In this document: in pieces, positions 35,650-45,453 of the stretch | How positions within the stretch are numbered: the first letter of the stretch is position 1 | How the letters are laid out: every line of letters starts with the position of its first letter | From: Saccharothrix deserti | Lineage (GTDB): Bacteria; Actinomycetota; Actinomycetes; Mycobacteriales; Pseudonocardiaceae | DNA length: 64,000 nt | Direction of reading: 5' to 3' | Assembly: GCF_009769385.1 (NCBI RefSeq) | Contig: NZ_VKAB01000025.1 | Coordinates: 124,001-188,000, forward strand | The notes under the pieces: model-generated | What the model saw: the letters and a program-made list of their open reading frames with translations, nothing else | Told to the model about the DNA's origin: nothing | The model's database searches: none | Translations under genes and position numbers: made by a program

Positions 35650-36801
35650 TCACCTCGGGGCGGCGGCCCGCGTCAGCCGGTCGAGGATCTGCCTGGCCGT
35701 GGCCTGGATGGTGTTCGTCTTGCTCACCTGCGTGTACCAGTCGTGGGTCGACTTGCGCAGCGGCTCGCCCGCCGAGACGACGTCCACGATCGCCGCGCCG
35801 AGGTCCGCGGTCGACCTGGCCACCTGGCCGTTGACGCCCGGTTCGACCAGTTCGACGGACGCGTTGTCGTCGCCCTCGACCAGGACGACCGGTGTGCCGG
35901 CCGCGCACGCCTCGACCACGACCAGGCCGTAGCCCTCCCGCCGTGACGGGTTGACCAGCACCGAGGCCGTGCGGATGCCCTCGTCCAGCTCCTCCTGGCT
36001 GACGAAACCGGGGGTGCTGATGACGTCACGCAGGCCGAGGCGTTCGATCTCGGCGATCACGGTGGCCCGGGACGGCCCGTCGCCGAAGATCGTGGCGGTG
36101 AGGTCGGGGATCTGCTCGCGGGCCTCCGCGATGGCCGCAGGCAGCACCTCGACCCGCTTGTCCTGGATGTGCCTGCCGACGTAGATGACGCGCGGCGGTG
36201 ACGTGACGTCCGGGTTCGCCTCCACGTCGCCGCGCGGGTCGATCAGGCCGAGGCCCACGACCACTTCGCCGCGCAGGCCACCGGCCTGGAGCCGGCGGGC
36301 GTGCAGGTGCGAGTGGCACGAGGCGATCGGGCTGAGCTTCGCGGCGACCCACTGGAGCAGGCCGGCCACCCGGCCGATGACCGGGCCCGAGTACTGGCGC
36401 CACTGGTCCGGCCGCCACACCTCCAGCCAGTCGACGCCGACCGCGACCTTCGAGCCGATCAGCGCGGCGCGCACGGCCGGCACGTTCGTGCTCGGCACGG
36501 CGGCCACCAGCACGGCGTCGTAGTTCTTGCGGTTCGCCACGAGGTGCTTCGCCAAGCCGTAGGCGTAACGCAGGGCGGGGCCGATGGTGCGCACGCCGTT
36601 CCCGTCGTACAGGTTGCGGTCGTTGCTCACCGCCTTGACGGTGATCCCCTCGACCACCGGCTCCTCGTCCCACTGCACGCGGGTCAGGTAGGTGACCTCG
36701 TGGCCGGCGGCGGCGAATTCCTCGGCGAAGCGTCGGTACTGGCGTTCGCCACCGCCCTTGGACCAGGGGAACAGGCAGTCGTAGGCAATGGCGATGCGCA
36801 C
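35650..36801 (-). CDS. GT4 glycosyltransferase (paralogue of 44080-45258)
   Basis: A 383-residue GT4 enzyme. The N-terminal Rossmann half starts 'RIAIAYDCLFPWSKGGGERQ'; the C-terminal half has 'VIYVGRHIQDKRVEVL' and the donor-binding 'NPSRREGYGLVVVEACAAG' with the family's E-x7-E pair. No membrane segment. It starts at GTG 36801. It closely matches the GT4 at 44080-45258 over the whole length (opening, 'WLEVWRPDQWR', 'TIFGDGPSR', 'STPGFVSQEELD'), so the two come from a duplication or share a source. The upstream 400-bp gap contains the dispersed element copy 2 and a low-complexity GGTTCGGC-type tract (36842-36940). Confidence 0.93.
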   Translation of the reverse strand: MRIAIAYDCLFPWSKGGGERQYRRFAEEFAAAGHEVTYLTRVQWDEEPVVEGITVKAVSNDRNLYDGNGVRTIGPALRYAYGLAKHLVANRKNYDAVLVAAVPSTNVPAVRAALIGSKVAVGVDWLEVWRPDQWRQYSGPVIGRVAGLLQWVAAKLSPIASCHSHLHARRLQAGGLRGEVVVGLGLIDPRGDVEANPDVTSPPRVIYVGRHIQDKRVEVLPAAIAEAREQIPDLTATIFGDGPSRATVIAEIERLGLRDVISTPGFVSQEELDEGIRTASVLVNPSRREGYGLVVVEACAAGTPVVLVEGDDNASVELVEPGVNGQVARSTADLGAAIVDVVSAGEPLRKSTHDWYTQVSKTNTIQATARQILDRLTRAAAPR

Positions 36802-36984
36802 TAGCGCTCCTCCGTCTGACACTTGGGGTGGTGGCAATGGTTATCGGCGGCGGTTCGACGTTCGACGTTCGGCGGTCCGGTGGTTCGGCAGTGGGTCGGC
36901 AGTGGTTCGGCGGCGGTTCGACGGCCAGGCCGAGGAATCACCGGTTGCGGAACCCTACGCAGCCGCTGTAACGGGCGTGGGTCG

Positions 36985-37110
36985 CGCAGTTGTCCACAGT
37001 TTGTCCACAGTCACGTTGTCCACAGTCGCGATCTTGACCGCCGGGATTGTCGGTCCCCGCCGGCAGAATCAAAACAAGGGATCCCCTTGGCGAGGACCCC
37101 TGCGTAAGCA
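36985..37110 (+). repeat. Dispersed intergenic element, copy 2, with three DnaA-box-like motifs
   Basis: Second copy of the four-copy element, here with three TTGTCCACA motifs (36990-36998, 37001-37009, 37016-37024) instead of one, then ATTGTCGGTCC (37046-37056), GGCAGAATCAAAAC and a hairpin built on AGGGATCCCC-TTGGC-GAGGACCCCTG (37077-37103). It lies in the 403-bp gap between the divergent GT4 and serS, about 95 bp before serS. Confidence 0.72.
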
Positions 37111-37204
37111 TGGCGGCTGAGATGTCGGCCCTGGGTGTGGTGCCGGCCGGTTCGGGCGCGTACCACCACGAAAACGGCTGGGTGAGGGGTACTACCCTGA
37201 CCTT

Positions 37205-38455
37205 GTGATTGACCTCAAGGCACTGCGCGAAAACCCGGAAGCCGTCCGTGCATCGCAACGCGCGCGTGGCGAGGACGAGACCGTGGTCGATGCGCTGCTG
37301 TCCGCCGACGAGCGCCGCCGGGCCGCCATCGCCCGCGCCGACGCGCTGCGCGGTGAGCAGAAGACGTTCGGCAAGCAGGTCGGCCGGGCCAAGGGCGAGG
37401 AGCGCGACGCGCTGCTGGCCAAGGGCAAGGAACTGGCCGCCGAGGTCAAGGCCGCCGAGGCCGAGCAGTCCGCCGCCGAGGCCGAGCTTACCGAACTGCA
37501 CCGCGCCATGCCGAACGTGGTCCACCCCGACGCACCCGCCGGCGGCGAGGACGACTACGTGGTCGTCAAGCACGTCGGCGAGAAGCGCGAGTTCGACTTC
37601 GAGCCGCTCGACCACCTCGACCTGGGCATCAAGCTCGGCGCGATCGACATGGAACGCGGCGCGAAGGTGTCCGGCTCGCGCTTCTACTTCCTCACCGGCG
37701 TCGGCGCCCAGCTCGAACTCGCCCTGCTGAACATGGCCGTCGCCCAGGCCACCGCGGCCGGGTTCAAGCTCATGATCACGCCGACCCTGGTCCGCCCGGA
37801 GATCATGGCGGGCACCGGTTTCCTCGGCGCGCACGCCAGCGAGATCTACCGCCTCGAAGCCGACGACCTCTACCTCGTCGGCACGTCGGAAGTGCCCCTC
37901 GCGGGCTACCACGCCGACGAGATCCTGGACGGCCCGAAGCGCTACGCCGGCTGGTCGTCGTGCTACCGCCGTGAAGCGGGCTCGTACGGCAAGGACACCC
38001 GCGGCATCATCCGGGTGCACCAGTTCAACAAGGTCGAGATGTTCTCCTACGTGAAGCCGGAGGACGCCGAGGCCGAGCACACCAGGCTGCTGGCCTGGGA
38101 AGAGGAGATGCTGGCCAAGATCGACGTCCCGTACCGGGTCATCGACACGGCCGCGGGCGACCTCGGCATGTCCGCCGCGCGCAAGTTCGACTGCGAGGCG
38201 TGGGTCCCGACGCAGCAGGCGTACCGGGAGCTGACCTCCACCTCGAACTGCACCACGTTCCAGGCCCGCCGGCTGAACGTGCGCTACCGCGACGAGAACG
38301 GCAAGCCGCAGATCGTCGCCACGCTCAACGGCACCCTGGCCACCACCCGCTGGATCGTGGCCATCCTGGAGAACCACCAGCAGGCCGACGGCTCGGTCGT
38401 CGTCCCCGAGGCGCTGCGCCCGTTCCTGGGCCTGGACGTGCTCAAGCCCAGCTGA
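37205..38455 (+). CDS. serS: Seryl-tRNA synthetase
   Basis: A 416-residue class II synthetase that charges tRNA-Ser. The N-terminal antiparallel coiled coil (about residues 25-105, Lys/Glu/Ala-rich) reaches to the tRNA long variable arm. The catalytic core has motif 2 '[17 protein letters not shown]' (about 253-269) and motif 3 '[17 protein letters not shown]' (about 376-392). It starts at GTG 37205. In M. tuberculosis serS is also near the surface-glycan and oriC-proximal region. Its last five codons and stop coincide with the first of three tandem 18-bp units. Confidence 0.96.
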   Translation: MIDLKALRENPEAVRASQRARGEDETVVDALLSADERRRAAIARADALRGEQKTFGKQVGRAKGEERDALLAKGKELAAEVKAAEAEQSAAEAELTELHRAMPNVVHPDAPAGGEDDYVVVKHVGEKREFDFEPLDHLDLGIKLGAIDMERGAKVSGSRFYFLTGVGAQLELALLNMAVAQATAAGFKLMITPTLVRPEIMAGTGFLGAHASEIYRLEADDLYLVGTSEVPLAGYHADEILDGPKRYAGWSSCYRREAGSYGKDTRGIIRVHQFNKVEMFSYVKPEDAEAEHTRLLAWEEEMLAKIDVPYRVIDTAAGDLGMSAARKFDCEAWVPTQQAYRELTSTSNCTTFQARRLNVRYRDENGKPQIVATLNGTLATTRWIVAILENHQQADGSVVVPEALRPFLGLDVLKPS

Positions 38456-38491
38456 GTGCTCAAGGCCGGCTGAGTGCTCACGACCAGCTGA
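38438..38491 (+). repeat. Three tandem 18-bp units joining serS and lhgO ends
   Basis: Three exact-length tandem copies: GTGCTCAAGCCCAGCTGA (38438-38455, containing the serS terminal codons and stop), GTGCTCAAGGCCGGCTGA (38456-38473) and GTGCTCACGACCAGCTGA (38474-38491, containing the lhgO stop on the minus strand). Each unit ends in TGA in the serS frame. Confidence 0.85.
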
Positions 38492-39665
38492 GTTCGACCT
38501 CGCCGGCCACGTGCCGGCCGATCTCCAACGCCGACGTCGCGGCGGGTGAAGGTGCGTTGAGCACGTGCACCTGCCGCGGCGCGGTGTCGATCAGGAAGTC
38601 GTCCACCAGCGACCCGTCGGCGCGCATCGCCTGCGCCCGCACGCCCGCCGAAGCACGCACCAGGTCGTCCTCCCGCACCGCGGGCACCAGCCGGACCAGG
38701 CTCGCCGCGAACCGCTTGCGCGACATCGACCTCAGCACCTCCTCCGCACCGGTGCGGGCGAACCGGCGGGCCAACCGCCACGTGCCGGGGAACCGCGCCA
38801 CGTCCAGCGCGTCCGCCGCCGAGAAGTCACGCCACCGGTAGCCCTCGCGGCGCAGCGCGAGCACCGCGTTCGGGCCCGCGTGCACGCTGCCGTCCAACAT
38901 CCGGGTCAGGTGCACGCCCAGGAACGGCAGCGCCGGGTCCGGCACCGGGTAGATCAGCCCGCGCACCAGGTGCCGCCGGTCGTGCCGCAGCTCGTAGTAC
39001 TCGCCCCGGAACGGCACGATCGCCGCCGACGGCGTCACGCCCGCCAGCCGCGCCACCCGGTCGCTGTGCAGGCCCGCGCAGTTCACCAGGGCGTCCGCCC
39101 GCACCACCCCGCCCGGCGTGGCCACCTCGACGCCACCACCGCTGAGCGCGCGCCGGATCGCCAACGCGGGCGTGTGCAGCCGCAGGTCGTGGCCGTTCAG
39201 CTCACGCACCAGAGCCGCGCACACGGCCGGGAAGTCGATGATCCCGGTGCTCTCCACCCGCAACGCGGCCACCGCCGCCACCTGGGGCTCGTACTCGCGC
39301 GCCTCGTCGACACCGATCCGCCGCGCCGGCACCCCGTTGGCCTCGGCCCGCTCCGCCAGCGCGTCCAGCCTCGGCAACTCGTCGGCCGAGGTGGCGACGA
39401 CGAGCTTGCCGCACACGTCCACCGGCACGCCGTGCTCGCGCGCGTACGCGACGATCGAGGCGTTGCCCGCCACCGACATCCGCGCCTTCAACGACCCCGG
39501 CTTGTAGTACAGGCCCGCGTGCACCACGTTGCTGTTGTGCCCGGTCTGGTGCGCCGCCCACTGCGGCTCCTTCTCCAGCACCACCACGTCATGGCCACGC
39601 CGCGCCAACTCCCGCGCGGTCGCCAAGCCGACGATCCCGCCACCGATCACCACGACTCGTCGCAC
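38478..39665 (-). CDS. lhgO: L-2-hydroxyglutarate oxidase
   Basis: A 395-residue FAD-dependent DAO-family oxidase. The FAD-binding N-terminus 'RVVVIGGGIVGLATARELA' is followed by 'VLEKEPQWAAHQTGHNSNVV' and 'HAGLYYKPGSLKA', the LhgO/L2HGDH signature. Family members return L-2-hydroxyglutarate to 2-oxoglutarate, passing electrons to oxygen or quinone. It starts at GTG 39665. It is convergent with serS, the stop lying in the 18-bp tandem repeats, and follows the rmd-like gene by 50 bp on the same strand, so it may be read with the glycan operon without a metabolic link. Confidence 0.92.
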   Translation of the reverse strand: MRRVVVIGGGIVGLATARELARRGHDVVVLEKEPQWAAHQTGHNSNVVHAGLYYKPGSLKARMSVAGNASIVAYAREHGVPVDVCGKLVVATSADELPRLDALAERAEANGVPARRIGVDEAREYEPQVAAVAALRVESTGIIDFPAVCAALVRELNGHDLRLHTPALAIRRALSGGGVEVATPGGVVRADALVNCAGLHSDRVARLAGVTPSAAIVPFRGEYYELRHDRRHLVRGLIYPVPDPALPFLGVHLTRMLDGSVHAGPNAVLALRREGYRWRDFSAADALDVARFPGTWRLARRFARTGAEEVLRSMSRKRFAASLVRLVPAVREDDLVRASAGVRAQAMRADGSLVDDFLIDTAPRQVHVLNAPSPAATSALEIGRHVAGEVELSWS

Positions 39666-39715
39666 AGCCGCAGAGACTAGTGCCGCGTCGGGATCAGTGC
39701 GCCGTCAAGACCGGA

Positions 39716-40636
39716 TCACGCCGAGTACATCCACTCCAGGGTCTTGGCGAACGGGATCACCGGCTCGTCACCGAGGGTCTCGACGAGCCGCTGCCGGCTG
39801 CCGACCAGGCGGACGACCTCGTTCGGCCGGACGAAGGCCGGGTTCACCTCGACCTCGATCTCGTACCCGGCGATGGACGCCATCATGTCCAGCACCTCCG
39901 CCAGGGAGTGCGCGACCCCCGAGCACAGGTTGAGCGTGCTGCCCGCCGGGGCGACCTCGACCAGCCTGCGGTAGTAGCGGGCCACGGTCCGGACGTCGCC
40001 GAAATCGCGCCAGACCTCGGTGTTGCCGAGTTCGATCTTCCGCTCGCCCCGGCGGAAGTGGTCGACGATCTTCGGGATCAGGAACTTCGCGTCCTGACCC
40101 GCACCCGTGTAGTTGAACGGCCGGGTGATCGCGATCGGCAGCCGGTCCGCCCACAGCTTCGCCATGTACTCCATGGCGAGCTTGCTGACCGCGTAGTCGT
40201 TCACCGGAGCGGGCGGGACGTCCTCGTGGATGGGCTCGACGGTCGCGTTGCCGTAGATGTTCGCGCTGCTCGCCAACGCCACGATGCGCGGCTGGTGCCG
40301 CGCATCGCTCAACGCGTCGAGCAGGTTGCGGGTGCCGACCACGTTCGCCCGGTACAGCTCGTCCGCGTCACCGTGCGCGACGAACGAGATGGCCGCCAGG
40401 TGCACCACGGCGTCCGGCCGGACCTCGGCGACCACGGACCGCAGGCCCTCGCGGTCGAGCAGGTCGGCCCGGTGGACGGCGACTCCGGGAACCGGGTTCC
40501 CCGACGAGTCGCGACCCGCGTGCGCCAGACCGACCACCTCGTGGCCCGCACCGATGAGCTCGGCGGCCACGTGTCGCCCGGTGAAGCCCGAGACGCCCGT
40601 GACCAGGACCCGCGTCGGTTCAGAAGGAGAACCCAC
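39716..40636 (-). CDS. NAD(P)-dependent reductase, GDP-4-keto-6-deoxyhexose type
   Basis: A 306-residue short-chain epimerase/reductase. The NAD(P) site is '[13 protein letters not shown]' (about residues 12-24) and the catalytic pair is in '[11 protein letters not shown]' (Tyr-x3-Lys, about 148-158). Its position immediately after gmd, with which it overlaps by 17 bp, points to the step after GDP-4-keto-6-deoxymannose: reduction to GDP-D-rhamnose (Rmd) or GDP-6-deoxy-D-talose. Which of these cannot be decided from the sequence. It starts at GTG 40636, with GAGCG... weak site, suggesting translation depends on gmd. Confidence 0.85.
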   Translation of the reverse strand: MGSPSEPTRVLVTGVSGFTGRHVAAELIGAGHEVVGLAHAGRDSSGNPVPGVAVHRADLLDREGLRSVVAEVRPDAVVHLAAISFVAHGDADELYRANVVGTRNLLDALSDARHQPRIVALASSANIYGNATVEPIHEDVPPAPVNDYAVSKLAMEYMAKLWADRLPIAITRPFNYTGAGQDAKFLIPKIVDHFRRGERKIELGNTEVWRDFGDVRTVARYYRRLVEVAPAGSTLNLCSGVAHSLAEVLDMMASIAGYEIEVEVNPAFVRPNEVVRLVGSRQRLVETLGDEPVIPFAKTLEWMYSA

Positions 40637-41654
40637 GCTCGTTCCTCTCGATGTCCGCCTCCACCATCATCCGGGACAGCTCCTCGATGGTGGTCTTCGC
40701 CTCCCAGCCGAGCATGTCCCTGGCCTTCGACGCGTCGCCGATCAGCAGGTCGACCTCGGCCGGGCGGTAGAACTTGGGGTTGACGCGGACCAGCACCCGA
40801 CCGGTCTCCGCGTCCAGGCCGCGCTCGGACTCGCCGGAGCCCTCCCAGCGCAGCTCGATGCCGGCCGCGCTGAACGACAGCGACACGAAGTCGCGGACGG
40901 TCACCGTGCGGTTGGTGGACAGCACGAACGTGTCCGGCTCGTCGGCCTGCAGCATCCGCCACATGCCGTCGACGTACTCCTTGGCGTAACCCCAGTCGCG
41001 CTTGGCGTCGAGGTTGCCGAGCTCCAGCACGTCGAGCTTGCCGAGCTTGATCTTCGCGACCGAGTCGGTGACCTTGCGCGTCACGAACTCCTGGCCGCGC
41101 AGCGGCGACTCGTGGTTGAACAGGATGCCGCTGGAGCCGAACAGGTTGTACGACTCGCGGTAGTTCACCGTCATCCAGTGCGCGAACAGCTTCGCGACGC
41201 CGTACGGGCTGCGCGGGTAGAACGACGTCGACTCGGTCTGCGGCACCGCCTGCACCTTGCCGAACATCTCGGAGGTCGACGCCTGGTAGAACCGCGCGTT
41301 CGGGCTCACCGTGCGCATCGCCTCGAGCAGGTTCAGCGCGCCGACACCGGTGATCTGCGCGGTCGTCGTGGGCTGGTCGAACGAGACGCTGACGAAGCTC
41401 TGCGCGGCGAGGTTGTAGATCTCGTCCGCGCCGGTGGAGTCCAGCAGCCGAATGCTGTTGCCCAGGTCGGTGAGGTCGTATTCGACCAGGTGCAGGTTCG
41501 GGTGCTCCTGGATGCCGAGCTCGGCGATCCGCCAGAAGTTGATGGAGCTCGTGCGCCGGTAGGCACCGTAGACCTGGTAGTCCTTCTCGAGCAGCAGCTG
41601 CGCGAGATAGGCGCCGTCCTGACCGGAAATGCCGGTGATGAGTGCGGTTCTCAT
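40620..41654 (-). CDS. gmd: GDP-mannose 4,6-dehydratase
   Basis: A 344-residue enzyme that converts GDP-mannose to GDP-4-keto-6-deoxymannose. Hallmarks: '[20 protein letters not shown]' at the start (NADP site), '[13 protein letters not shown]' (catalytic Thr and Glu) and '[16 protein letters not shown]' (Tyr-x3-Lys). I start it at ATG 41654, the first residue of the conserved fold; the frame continues further upstream without conservation. It overlaps the reductase gene by 17 bp and follows the flippase by 78 bp. It supplies the deoxyhexose donor for the glycosyltransferases of this operon. Confidence 0.94.
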   Translation of the reverse strand: MRTALITGISGQDGAYLAQLLLEKDYQVYGAYRRTSSINFWRIAELGIQEHPNLHLVEYDLTDLGNSIRLLDSTGADEIYNLAAQSFVSVSFDQPTTTAQITGVGALNLLEAMRTVSPNARFYQASTSEMFGKVQAVPQTESTSFYPRSPYGVAKLFAHWMTVNYRESYNLFGSSGILFNHESPLRGQEFVTRKVTDSVAKIKLGKLDVLELGNLDAKRDWGYAKEYVDGMWRMLQADEPDTFVLSTNRTVTVRDFVSLSFSAAGIELRWEGSGESERGLDAETGRVLVRVNPKFYRPAEVDLLIGDASKARDMLGWEAKTTIEELSRMMVEADIERNERGFSF

Positions 41655-41732
41655 GACGGCGGTTGACTCCTTGCTCTCGAATGCATCAGGCGACGCACGA
41701 ATTGTCTTGGCGAACATCCCGCTCGCGGGAGT

Positions 41733-42983
41733 CTAACGCGGGCTGGCCACGGCCTTTGGCCTGCCCATGAGCATTCTGACAATCCCGCTGCCGGAACCGA
41801 TCTCGATCGCCACCAGGGTGGCCACGATGACGATCGCGGAGCCGAGGATGATCTGCGTCGGCGAATCGTGCATGAATCCCAGCACGATCCAGTGCGCGAT
41901 CGCCGCGACGACCAGCGCGGTGGTCATCCGCCTGCTCCGCTTGGCGATGGCGAAGGTCAGGTGCACCCACAGCATCGCCGCGGCCGTCATCACCAGCGCC
42001 AGCGGGGCGAGCAGCGGCTTGGCCATCGCGTACTCCGGGCCGAACGTCGCGGTCAGCAGCCACGGCGGCATGATCCACAGCAGCCCGGCGACGCCGAGGC
42101 TGAGCACGACCGTCAGACCCATGGTCATCAGCACCGCGCCCTCGGCGCGCTCACCGCGTTCCAACGCCGCGGTCGCCTTCGGCAGCAGCACGAACGCCAG
42201 CGCGGTCGGCAGGAACAACGCGATCTTGCCGAGGAGCACCGCGCTCGCGTAGTGCGCGCGGTCGGCTTCGGCCAGGCCCGCCTGGGCGACGAGCAGGTCG
42301 GCGTTGGTCAACGACGAGAACGCCAGCAGCGCGATCATCGCGACGACCGTGCTCGGCATCGCGGGTGTCGCGGTGGGCGCGACCCGCGCGATCTGCGCGG
42401 CCGGGCGGATCATCACCACGAGGCCGATGGCCGTGGCGGCGATCATCGCCCACATGCCGCCCGCCATGCCCGCCGCCAGGACGCACAGCGGCAGCAGCAG
42501 CGGGCGCAGCGCGCCCAGCGGGCCCGCCAGGGAGAACGCGACGAAACCGAAGCGCTCCATGCCCTGGGTGATGCCGGTGAGCACGTTCAGCAGCGCCGCG
42601 GCGGCGATCCACACGCCCGCGAGGACGACCGGCTGCGGCGAGCCGAGGTTCAGCCGGTCGCTGAGCAGCGGGCTCAACGGGATGATCACCAGCAACGTCA
42701 CCAGGCAGGTGATGCCGGTGCGGCGGCCGAGTCGTCGCACGTAGCCGGACATCTCGCCCTCGGTGCCCGAGGTGCGCAGCACCGCGACGTCCCGCGCGAC
42801 CGCCATCTGGACACCGTTGATCGGCATCATCGCGATCGTGCCGAACGCGATCAGCGCCGAGATCGCGGCGAACTCCGGCGGCGTGACCATCCGCGCGGCG
42901 ATCACGTAGAACAGGTAGTTGCCCCCGTGCTGGGCGAGACTCGCGATCAGGACGATGAGGCCCATCCGCCTGGCATCGCTCAT
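41733..42983 (-). CDS. Flippase-like oligosaccharide transporter (Wzx/MATE type)
   Basis: A 416-residue membrane protein with about 12 helices, in the MOP superfamily of lipid-linked oligosaccharide flippases. The N-terminal helix begins 'RMGLIVLIASLAQHGGNYLF'. It is likely to flip a polyprenyl-linked glycan made by the neighbouring glycosyltransferases. The ATG at 42983 overlaps the stop of the GT4 gene (ATGA), so it is coupled to it. Together with gmd, the reductase and two GT4 genes it forms a compact Wzx-type surface polysaccharide unit, distinct from the Wzm/Wzt galactan exporter at 61-63 kb. Confidence 0.9.
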   Translation of the reverse strand: MSDARRMGLIVLIASLAQHGGNYLFYVIAARMVTPPEFAAISALIAFGTIAMMPINGVQMAVARDVAVLRTSGTEGEMSGYVRRLGRRTGITCLVTLLVIIPLSPLLSDRLNLGSPQPVVLAGVWIAAAALLNVLTGITQGMERFGFVAFSLAGPLGALRPLLLPLCVLAAGMAGGMWAMIAATAIGLVVMIRPAAQIARVAPTATPAMPSTVVAMIALLAFSSLTNADLLVAQAGLAEADRAHYASAVLLGKIALFLPTALAFVLLPKATAALERGERAEGAVLMTMGLTVVLSLGVAGLLWIMPPWLLTATFGPEYAMAKPLLAPLALVMTAAAMLWVHLTFAIAKRSRRMTTALVVAAIAHWIVLGFMHDSPTQIILGSAIVIVATLVAIEIGSGSGIVRMLMGRPKAVASPR

Positions 42984-44083
42984 CGCGTTCGCGCCATGCG
43001 CCGGTACACCTCGGCGGTCGCGTCCGCGGTGCGCTGCCACGTGAAGGTGGCGGCGCGTTTGAGCCCGGCGGCCGCCATCGCGGTCTGCAGGTCGACGTCG
43101 CTCACGACCTTGCGGACCGAGGTGGCGATCGCCGCCGGTTCGCGCGGGTCGAAGTAGGCCATGTCGTCGCCGCCGACCTCGTGCAGCACCGGGATGTCCG
43201 AGCCGACCACCGGGCAGCCGCGCGCCATCGCTTCGAGCACCGGCAGCCCGAAGCCCTCGAACAGCGTCGGGAACGCGTACGCGCTCGCCCGGTCGTAGAG
43301 GTCGGCCAGCTCGTCGGCGGTCACCCACCCGCGCAGCTCGACGTCGTCGGTCAGCCCGAGGCGTTCCACGACCGGTCGCAGCGGGTCGTCGCCGTGGCTG
43401 CCGGTGATGATCAGCTTCGGGCGCTCGGCGGCCGGGATGAACGTCCACGCTTCGAGCAGCTTGTCGAAGTTCTTGTGCGGCATCCGGTTGCCGCCCGCCA
43501 GCACGTACGGCCGCCCGGCCGGCTCGCGGGTGCGCTCCAAGGCGTCGACCGGGTTGACGCCGAGGTGGATGACGTCGATGTCGGCCATCGGCCTGCCGAG
43601 CAGCTGGTGCACGTCGTCCGCGGAGGCCTGGCTGTCGGCGATGATCCGGCTGGCCGCCCGCACGCTCGCCTTGCTCAACGCCTGCACGCCGCGCGACCGC
43701 CCGCCCGGCACCCACTCGGGATGCCGGATCGGCAGGATGTCGTGCACCGTGACCACGGTCGGCAGCAGCCGGACGGCGGGCCCGAAGTTCGACGGGCAGT
43801 GCAGGATGTCGGCGCCGGTGGCGAGGGCACGCGGCCCGACGGCGAGCATTTCCGCCGCCGCCCACGCCACCCGGTTGTCCCCGGAGACCGGCAGCGTCAC
43901 GATCTCGCCGGGGAACCAGTCCGGCGGCTGTTCGGCGAGCTCGCGGTTGCCGATGCCGACGAACCTGAGGTCGTCGTGCGCGGCGAGGGCCGGGAACATG
44001 CCGCGGGCGTAGCTCTCGGTGCCGCCCTTGCGCCCGGTGTAGAAGACGAGGTCGACCGCGATGCGGATGGGCACGGCGCTCAT
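42980..44083 (-). CDS. GT4 glycosyltransferase
   Basis: A 367-residue GT4 of the mannosyl/rhamnosyl type. N-terminal 'RIAVDLVFYTGRKGGTESYA'; C-terminal donor site has 'YVLAGGNRMPHKNFDKLLEA' and 'FPTLFEGFGLPVLEAMARG' (E-x7-E pair, about residues 282-300). Cytoplasmic. ATG 44083 overlaps the stop of the upstream GT4 (ATGA), and its own stop overlaps the flippase start. It probably transfers a deoxyhexose or mannose supplied by gmd and the reductase. Confidence 0.92.
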   Translation of the reverse strand: MSAVPIRIAVDLVFYTGRKGGTESYARGMFPALAAHDDLRFVGIGNRELAEQPPDWFPGEIVTLPVSGDNRVAWAAAEMLAVGPRALATGADILHCPSNFGPAVRLLPTVVTVHDILPIRHPEWVPGGRSRGVQALSKASVRAASRIIADSQASADDVHQLLGRPMADIDVIHLGVNPVDALERTREPAGRPYVLAGGNRMPHKNFDKLLEAWTFIPAAERPKLIITGSHGDDPLRPVVERLGLTDDVELRGWVTADELADLYDRASAYAFPTLFEGFGLPVLEAMARGCPVVGSDIPVLHEVGGDDMAYFDPREPAAIATSVRKVVSDVDLQTAMAAAGLKRAATFTWQRTADATAEVYRRMARTR

Positions 44084-45258
44084 CGTAGGCCCGCCGCCGA
44101 GTGCCGCCCGACGGCCTCTTCCAGCCGCGCGAGGATCCGCTTGGCCGTCGCGGTGACCGTGTTCGTCCTGCTGACCTCGGTGAACCAGGCGTGCGTGGTC
44201 TTGCGCAGCGGCTCGCCCGCCGACACGACGTCGACGATGGCGGCGCCCAGCTCGTGCGGTGCGACGGACTTCGCGAGCCTGCCGTTCACGCCGTCCTCGA
44301 TCAGCTCGACGGCCGCGTTGTCGTCGCCGTCCACGAGGACGACCGGCGTGCCCACCGCGCACGACTCGACCACGACCAGGCCGTAGCCCTCCCGGGCCGA
44401 GGGGTTGACCAGGCACGCGGCGGTGCGGATGCCGTTGTCCAACTCCTCCTGGCTGACGAAGCCGGGGGTGCTGACCACGTCGCCCAGGCCGAGCCGCTCG
44501 ATCTCGGCGAGCACGGTGGGACGGCTGGGACCGTCACCGAAGATCGTCGCGGTGAGGTCGGGGAACCGCTCGCGGGCGTGCGCGATCGCGGCGGGCAGCG
44601 ACTCGACCCTCTTGTCCGGGATGTGCCTGCCGACGTAGACCACCCTGGGCGGTGTCCGGACGGTCAGCTCGGGCTCGACCGCCTCGTCGAGGTCGATCAG
44701 GCCGGGGCTGACCATCGGCTCCGTCTTCACGCCGCTCGCGCGCAGCCGCCGGGCGGTGAGCTGCGAGTGGCAGGTGGAGATGGGGCTCAGGCCCGCCGTG
44801 ACGCGCTGGATGGTGCTCGCCACCCGGCCCATGACCTGGCCGGAGTACTCGCGCCACTGGTCGGGCCGCCACACCTCCAGCCAGTCCACGCTGACGGCGA
44901 CCTTGGTGCCGACCAGCGCGGCGCGCACCGCGAGCACGTTCGTCGCCGGGAGGGCGGAGACGAACACGGCGTCGTAGCGGTCGCGGTTCTTACGCAGGTG
45001 GTCGAACAGCCCGCGGCCGAAGTTGATCGCCGGTCCGAGCGTGCGGGCGCCGTTGGCGTCGTACAGCTCGCGGTCGGTGCTCACCACTTCGACCCGCACA
45101 CCGTCGATGGCCGGGGCGTTGTCGTCCCACTGCAGCCGGGTGAGGTAGGTGACCTCGTGGCCGGCGGCGACGAACTCCTCGGCGAACCTGCGGTACAGGC
45201 GCTCGCCACCCCCCTTTGACCAGGGGAACAGGCAGTCGTAGGCAATGGCGATGCGCAC
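44080..45258 (-). CDS. GT4 glycosyltransferase (paralogue of 35650-36801)
   Basis: A 392-residue GT4, first gene of the leftward flippase-gmd operon. It opens 'RIAIAYDCLFPWSKGGGERL' and shares 'WLEVWRPDQWREYSG', 'VVYVGRHIPDKRVESLPA', 'STPGFVSQEELDNGI' and 'NPSAREGYGLVVVESCAVG' with the GT4 at 35650-36801, so both come from a duplication or common ancestor. The start regions are also nearly identical in DNA (complement of 45218-45256 versus 36761-36799). GTG 45258. Cytoplasmic; the donor sugar is unknown. Confidence 0.93.
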   Translation of the reverse strand: MRIAIAYDCLFPWSKGGGERLYRRFAEEFVAAGHEVTYLTRLQWDDNAPAIDGVRVEVVSTDRELYDANGARTLGPAINFGRGLFDHLRKNRDRYDAVFVSALPATNVLAVRAALVGTKVAVSVDWLEVWRPDQWREYSGQVMGRVASTIQRVTAGLSPISTCHSQLTARRLRASGVKTEPMVSPGLIDLDEAVEPELTVRTPPRVVYVGRHIPDKRVESLPAAIAHARERFPDLTATIFGDGPSRPTVLAEIERLGLGDVVSTPGFVSQEELDNGIRTAACLVNPSAREGYGLVVVESCAVGTPVVLVDGDDNAAVELIEDGVNGRLAKSVAPHELGAAIVDVVSAGEPLRKTTHAWFTEVSRTNTVTATAKRILARLEEAVGRHSAAGLR

Positions 45259-45453
45259 CTGGGATGTCCTCCTGGGTTTTGCTTCTGTCCGTGTCCCGGC
45301 GACGGCGGTTCGGGCTCCAGCGCGTCGTCGATGACGTCTTCCGGACGAATCACCTGCTCAGTCCCGCAGTATCCGTCGAGGTCGACCAAGCCAGGGTAGG
45401 AGCATAGCGGGACCCGCGGGCCCGGCCCGTCAGCCCGGGGCAACGTGCGCAGG

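Noticed and set aside
36985-37110. Possible oriC.
   Set aside because: Only three boxes, no AT-rich unwinding region and no dnaA or dnaN nearby.
36802-37204. T-box or other leader RNA before serS.
   Set aside because: No T-box sequence or specifier stem is visible; the gap is filled by low-complexity sequence and the dispersed element.
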